From Kordia sp. (GTDB lineage Bacteria > Bacteroidota > Bacteroidia > Flavobacteriales > Flavobacteriaceae), in contig NVVR01000029.1 in NCBI GenBank assembly GCA_002733415.1, forward strand, positions 1 to 36,539: a DNA stretch of 36,539 nt, in the 5' to 3' direction. The position numbers and the translations under genes were made by a program. The stretch's first letter is position 1; the number at the start of each line of letters is the position of its first letter. Shown here one piece after another: positions 34,438 to 36,539 of this stretch. Below the pieces are notes generated by a model that did not search any database, was not told where the DNA came from, and worked only from the letters and a program-made list of their open reading frames with translations.

Positions 34438-35778
34438 ATGACACTTACAGCTTTAAATGCAGTTTCGCCAATTGATGGTAGATACAGAAGTAAAACGGCT
34501 AATTTAGCTCCTTATTTTTCTGAAGAAGCATTAATAAAATACAGGGTATTAGTAGAGATTGAATACTTTATAGCATTATGTGAAATTCCTTTACCTCAGT
34601 TAAAAGATTTTGACAGTTCATTGTTTGGGAGTTTACGTGATATCTATAAAAACTTTACAGCTGAAAACGCTCAAGCAATAAAGGATATTGAAAAAGTAAC
34701 AAATCATGATGTAAAAGCTGTTGAGTATTTCATTAAAGAACAATTTGAAGCGCTAAATATTTCACAATATAAAGAGTTTATTCATTTTGGATTAACATCT
34801 CAAGACATCAATAACACAGCAATACCATTATCTTTAAAAGAAGCTATTGGTGATGTGTATATTCCTGAATATACTGCGTTGTTGAACAGATTGTCTGAAC
34901 TAGCTTCTGATTGGGCACATATCCCAATGTTAGCAAGGACTCATGGTCAGCCAGCTTCTCCTACACGTTTAGGGAAAGAAATTGAAGTTTTTGTGGTTCG
35001 TTTAAAAGAACAGTTTAATTTATTAAACGATATCCCAAGTGCAGCTAAGTTTGGTGGAGCAACTGGAAATTACAATGCGCATAAAGTAGCGTATCCGAAT
35101 ATCGATTGGAAAGCTTTCGGGTCTAAGTTCGTAAACAGTTTAGGATTGTATCATTCATATCCAACTACTCAAATTGAGCACTATGATCACATGGCGGCTT
35201 TGTTTGATAATTTAAAAAGAATAAATACCATTGTTATTGATTTAGATAGAGATATCTGGCAGTATGTAGCAATGGAGTATTTCAAACAAAAAATTAAAGC
35301 AGGAGAGGTTGGTTCTTCAGCAATGCCGCATAAAGTAAATCCTATTGATTTTGAAAACTCAGAAGGAAACTTAGGTATTGCAAATGCAATTTTCGAACAC
35401 TTGTCAGCTAAGTTGCCAATCTCTAGGTTGCAGCGCGATTTAACTGATAGTACAGTGTTGCGTAATGTAGGAGTTCCTTTTGGTCACACGTTAATTGGAT
35501 TTCAATCTACCTTAAAAGGGCTGAATAAATTATTATTGAATGAGTCTAAGTTTGCTGAAGATTTAGAAAACAACTGGGCGGTTGTAGGAGAAGCTATTCA
35601 AAATATATTAAGAAGAGAAGGGTATCCTAATCCGTATGAGGCGTTAAAAGGTTTGACGAGAACTAATGAGAAAATCAATAAAAGTTCTATAGCAAACTTT
35701 ATTGACACATTAGAGGTTTCTGACGAAATCAAAAAGGAATTAAAGCAAATTACACCTAGTAATTATGTAGGTATATAA
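34438..35778 (+). CDS. purB: Adenylosuccinate lyase
   Basis: Catalyses two fumarate-releasing steps: SAICAR to AICAR and adenylosuccinate to AMP. The 446-residue enzyme carries the fumarase-superfamily signature GSSAMPHKVNPIDFENSEG (about 285-303, with the catalytic serine), SPIDGRYRSKTANLAPYFSE at the N-terminus, NHDVKAVEYF, HFGLTSQDINNTA and RTHGQPASPTRLGKE, which bring the substrate-binding histidines. The 446-residue length is normal for the short PurB form. ATG start is supported by a -7 box upstream; the gene ends at a hairpin. Confidence 0.97.
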   Translation: MTLTALNAVSPIDGRYRSKTANLAPYFSEEALIKYRVLVEIEYFIALCEIPLPQLKDFDSSLFGSLRDIYKNFTAENAQAIKDIEKVTNHDVKAVEYFIKEQFEALNISQYKEFIHFGLTSQDINNTAIPLSLKEAIGDVYIPEYTALLNRLSELASDWAHIPMLARTHGQPASPTRLGKEIEVFVVRLKEQFNLLNDIPSAAKFGGATGNYNAHKVAYPNIDWKAFGSKFVNSLGLYHSYPTTQIEHYDHMAALFDNLKRINTIVIDLDRDIWQYVAMEYFKQKIKAGEVGSSAMPHKVNPIDFENSEGNLGIANAIFEHLSAKLPISRLQRDLTDSTVLRNVGVPFGHTLIGFQSTLKGLNKLLLNESKFAEDLENNWAVVGEAIQNILRREGYPNPYEALKGLTRTNEKINKSSIANFIDTLEVSDEIKKELKQITPSNYVGI

Positions 35779-35808
35779 TAAGGAATAAAAATTAGTATTT
35801 ATATATTG

Positions 35809-35838
35809 AAGCCGTTCCGTAAAGGAGCGGCTTTTTTT
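35809..35838 (+). terminator. Rho-independent terminator after purB
   Basis: AAGCCGTTCC (35809-35818), loop GTAAA, GGAGCGGCTT with one G-T wobble, then seven T. Placed 30 bases after the purB stop. Confidence 0.88.
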
Positions 35839-35845
35839 AATATAT

Positions 35846-35873
35846 GTCATTGCGAACGGAGCGAAACAATCTG
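35846..35873. repeat. Short interspersed palindromic fragment
   Basis: GTCATTGCGAACGGAGCG followed by AAACAATCTG. I recall near-identical text in many flavobacterial intergenic regions. Outer ATTG and CAAT can pair. Confidence 0.45.
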
Positions 35874-35948
35874 TTTTTTTTTAGAATTTAGGAGTGTTGT
35901 TTAGTGTTCTTATCTGAAAATTTTATTTTAACTTTTGATTTCTGATTT

Positions 35949-36107
35949 GGGCGTTCCCTTTCGGTACCACTTCAGGTCGCGCTATTCGTTGTATCTTTTT
36001 CGTGGTGTGTGGTATTAATAGGTTGGTTGATCTATGAATATCGGTCTTGTTTAGTTATAAATTCATCTTTTAAAGATGAAAAAGGATGCCACTACTATCG
36101 CTAACGC
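35949..36107. repeat. Structured interspersed element, cruciform or hairpin-forming
   Basis: Nested complementary segments: GCGTT (35951-35955) pairs with AACGC (36103-36107), GCGCTATTCGTTGTATCTTTTT (35979-36000, shown in part) pairs with the complement at 36079-36101 through matches and G-T wobbles, and a perfect hairpin TTCATCTTT-T-AAAGATGAA lies at 36062-36080. Phrases such as GGGCGTTCCCTTTCGG and CGCTAACGC are familiar from intergenic repeats of Flavobacteriaceae. No reading frame is credible inside it. The sequence to 36474 shows no gene. Confidence 0.6.
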
Positions 36108-36474
36108 AAAATAATATTACTAGTTAAAGAAAAGAAAGTGTAAATTCGACGATAGGAGGGATCACATAAGTAGCGTAAGTAGTACTTTAGTGTTATCATT
36201 TATGTAGACAAATGTAGTGGGTGTTTTAGGAATGAGGTTATATATAGTGGTAAATTTATCTGGGTTTTATTGTAAATCACATCACCAGCTATATTATAAG
36301 CTTGTGTTTTTAATGTGTAATTATGAATGATAGTGAAGTAGTCTGTTAGTTTTCTTAAGGAGCTGTGTTTTATTCACTATAAAATAGGGTGTTTTGCAAC
36401 AATCAATCCTCACGTTTCCAGTGCTTACGAAGAAACTGTGAAAACACTTCGAAAAAAGCGACTAAAAAGTTAGG

Positions 36475-36502
36475 TTGATAGGAAAGAAAGGCGGTATATT
36501 TG
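36475..36502 (+). promoter_or_regulatory. Strong stable-RNA-type promoter at the right edge
   Basis: TTG (36475-36477), 17-base spacer, perfect TATATTTG (36495-36502), then GCACCCGC. The box ending with this GC-rich start (TTTGCACCCGC) is what I recall upstream of 16S rRNA genes in Flavobacteriaceae. The window ends 37 bases further, before any RNA gene, so an rRNA operon is inferred, not seen. Confidence 0.65.
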
Positions 36503-36539
36503 CACCCGCAAAACGACTGAGTTTACAACGAGGTTTTAG

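Overview
The window is chromosomal DNA from a member of the Bacteroidota, almost certainly a marine Flavobacteriaceae. The evidence is AT-rich coding DNA, no clear Shine-Dalgarno sequences, many perfect TAnnTTTG (-7) promoter boxes, and flavobacterial gene blocks: birA / rsfS-ftsH / LUD-cdsA-psd-ACBP, Nudix / pyrE / SRPBCC, and rluD-PASTA / ddl / coaD. There are no tRNAs, CRISPR arrays or transposases. All functional calls rest on motifs recognised by eye.

Layout. 1-3025: a secreted M43 metalloprotease whose C-terminal P-domain is cut off and joined, out of frame, to a LamG-SPRY module of marine-phage type that runs off the left edge. 3165-9187: M1 peptidase, murB, PLP aminotransferase, PDZ aspartyl protease and a DUF1573 protein. 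9418-12764: valS and a YceI lipoprotein converging on a shared terminator. 12875-15236: a phospholipid operon (LUD, cdsA, psd, acyl-CoA-binding protein). 15346-18480: rsfS-ftsH, divergent from birA, which has no ordinary start codon. 18551-23891: SRPBCC protein, pyrE, Nudix hydrolase, M14 peptidase and SulP transporter.

24190-25906 is one decayed serine beta-lactamase-like gene. 26088-28587 is an O-acylation pair (SGNH-like protein plus MBOAT) whose MBOAT frame is broken at a run of eight G. 28613-31914 holds coaD, ddl, a PASTA protein and rluD. 32207-35778 holds yaaA, a sirtuin, a haem-binding-domain protein and purB. The last 760 bases are non-coding: interspersed palindromic elements, then a strong stable-RNA-type promoter (TTG-N17-TATATTTG) just before the window ends, probably the start of an rRNA operon.

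How the genes work together. Many are housekeeping: peptidoglycan precursors (murB, ddl), membrane phospholipid (cdsA, psd), cofactors (coaD, birA), nucleotides (pyrE, purB), translation (valS, rsfS, rluD) and quality control (ftsH). The accessory material is the exported proteases, the acylation pair and the pseudogene. The points most worth checking are the protease/phage-module junction, the G8 tract in the MBOAT gene, the non-standard birA start and the structured repeat at 35949-36107.
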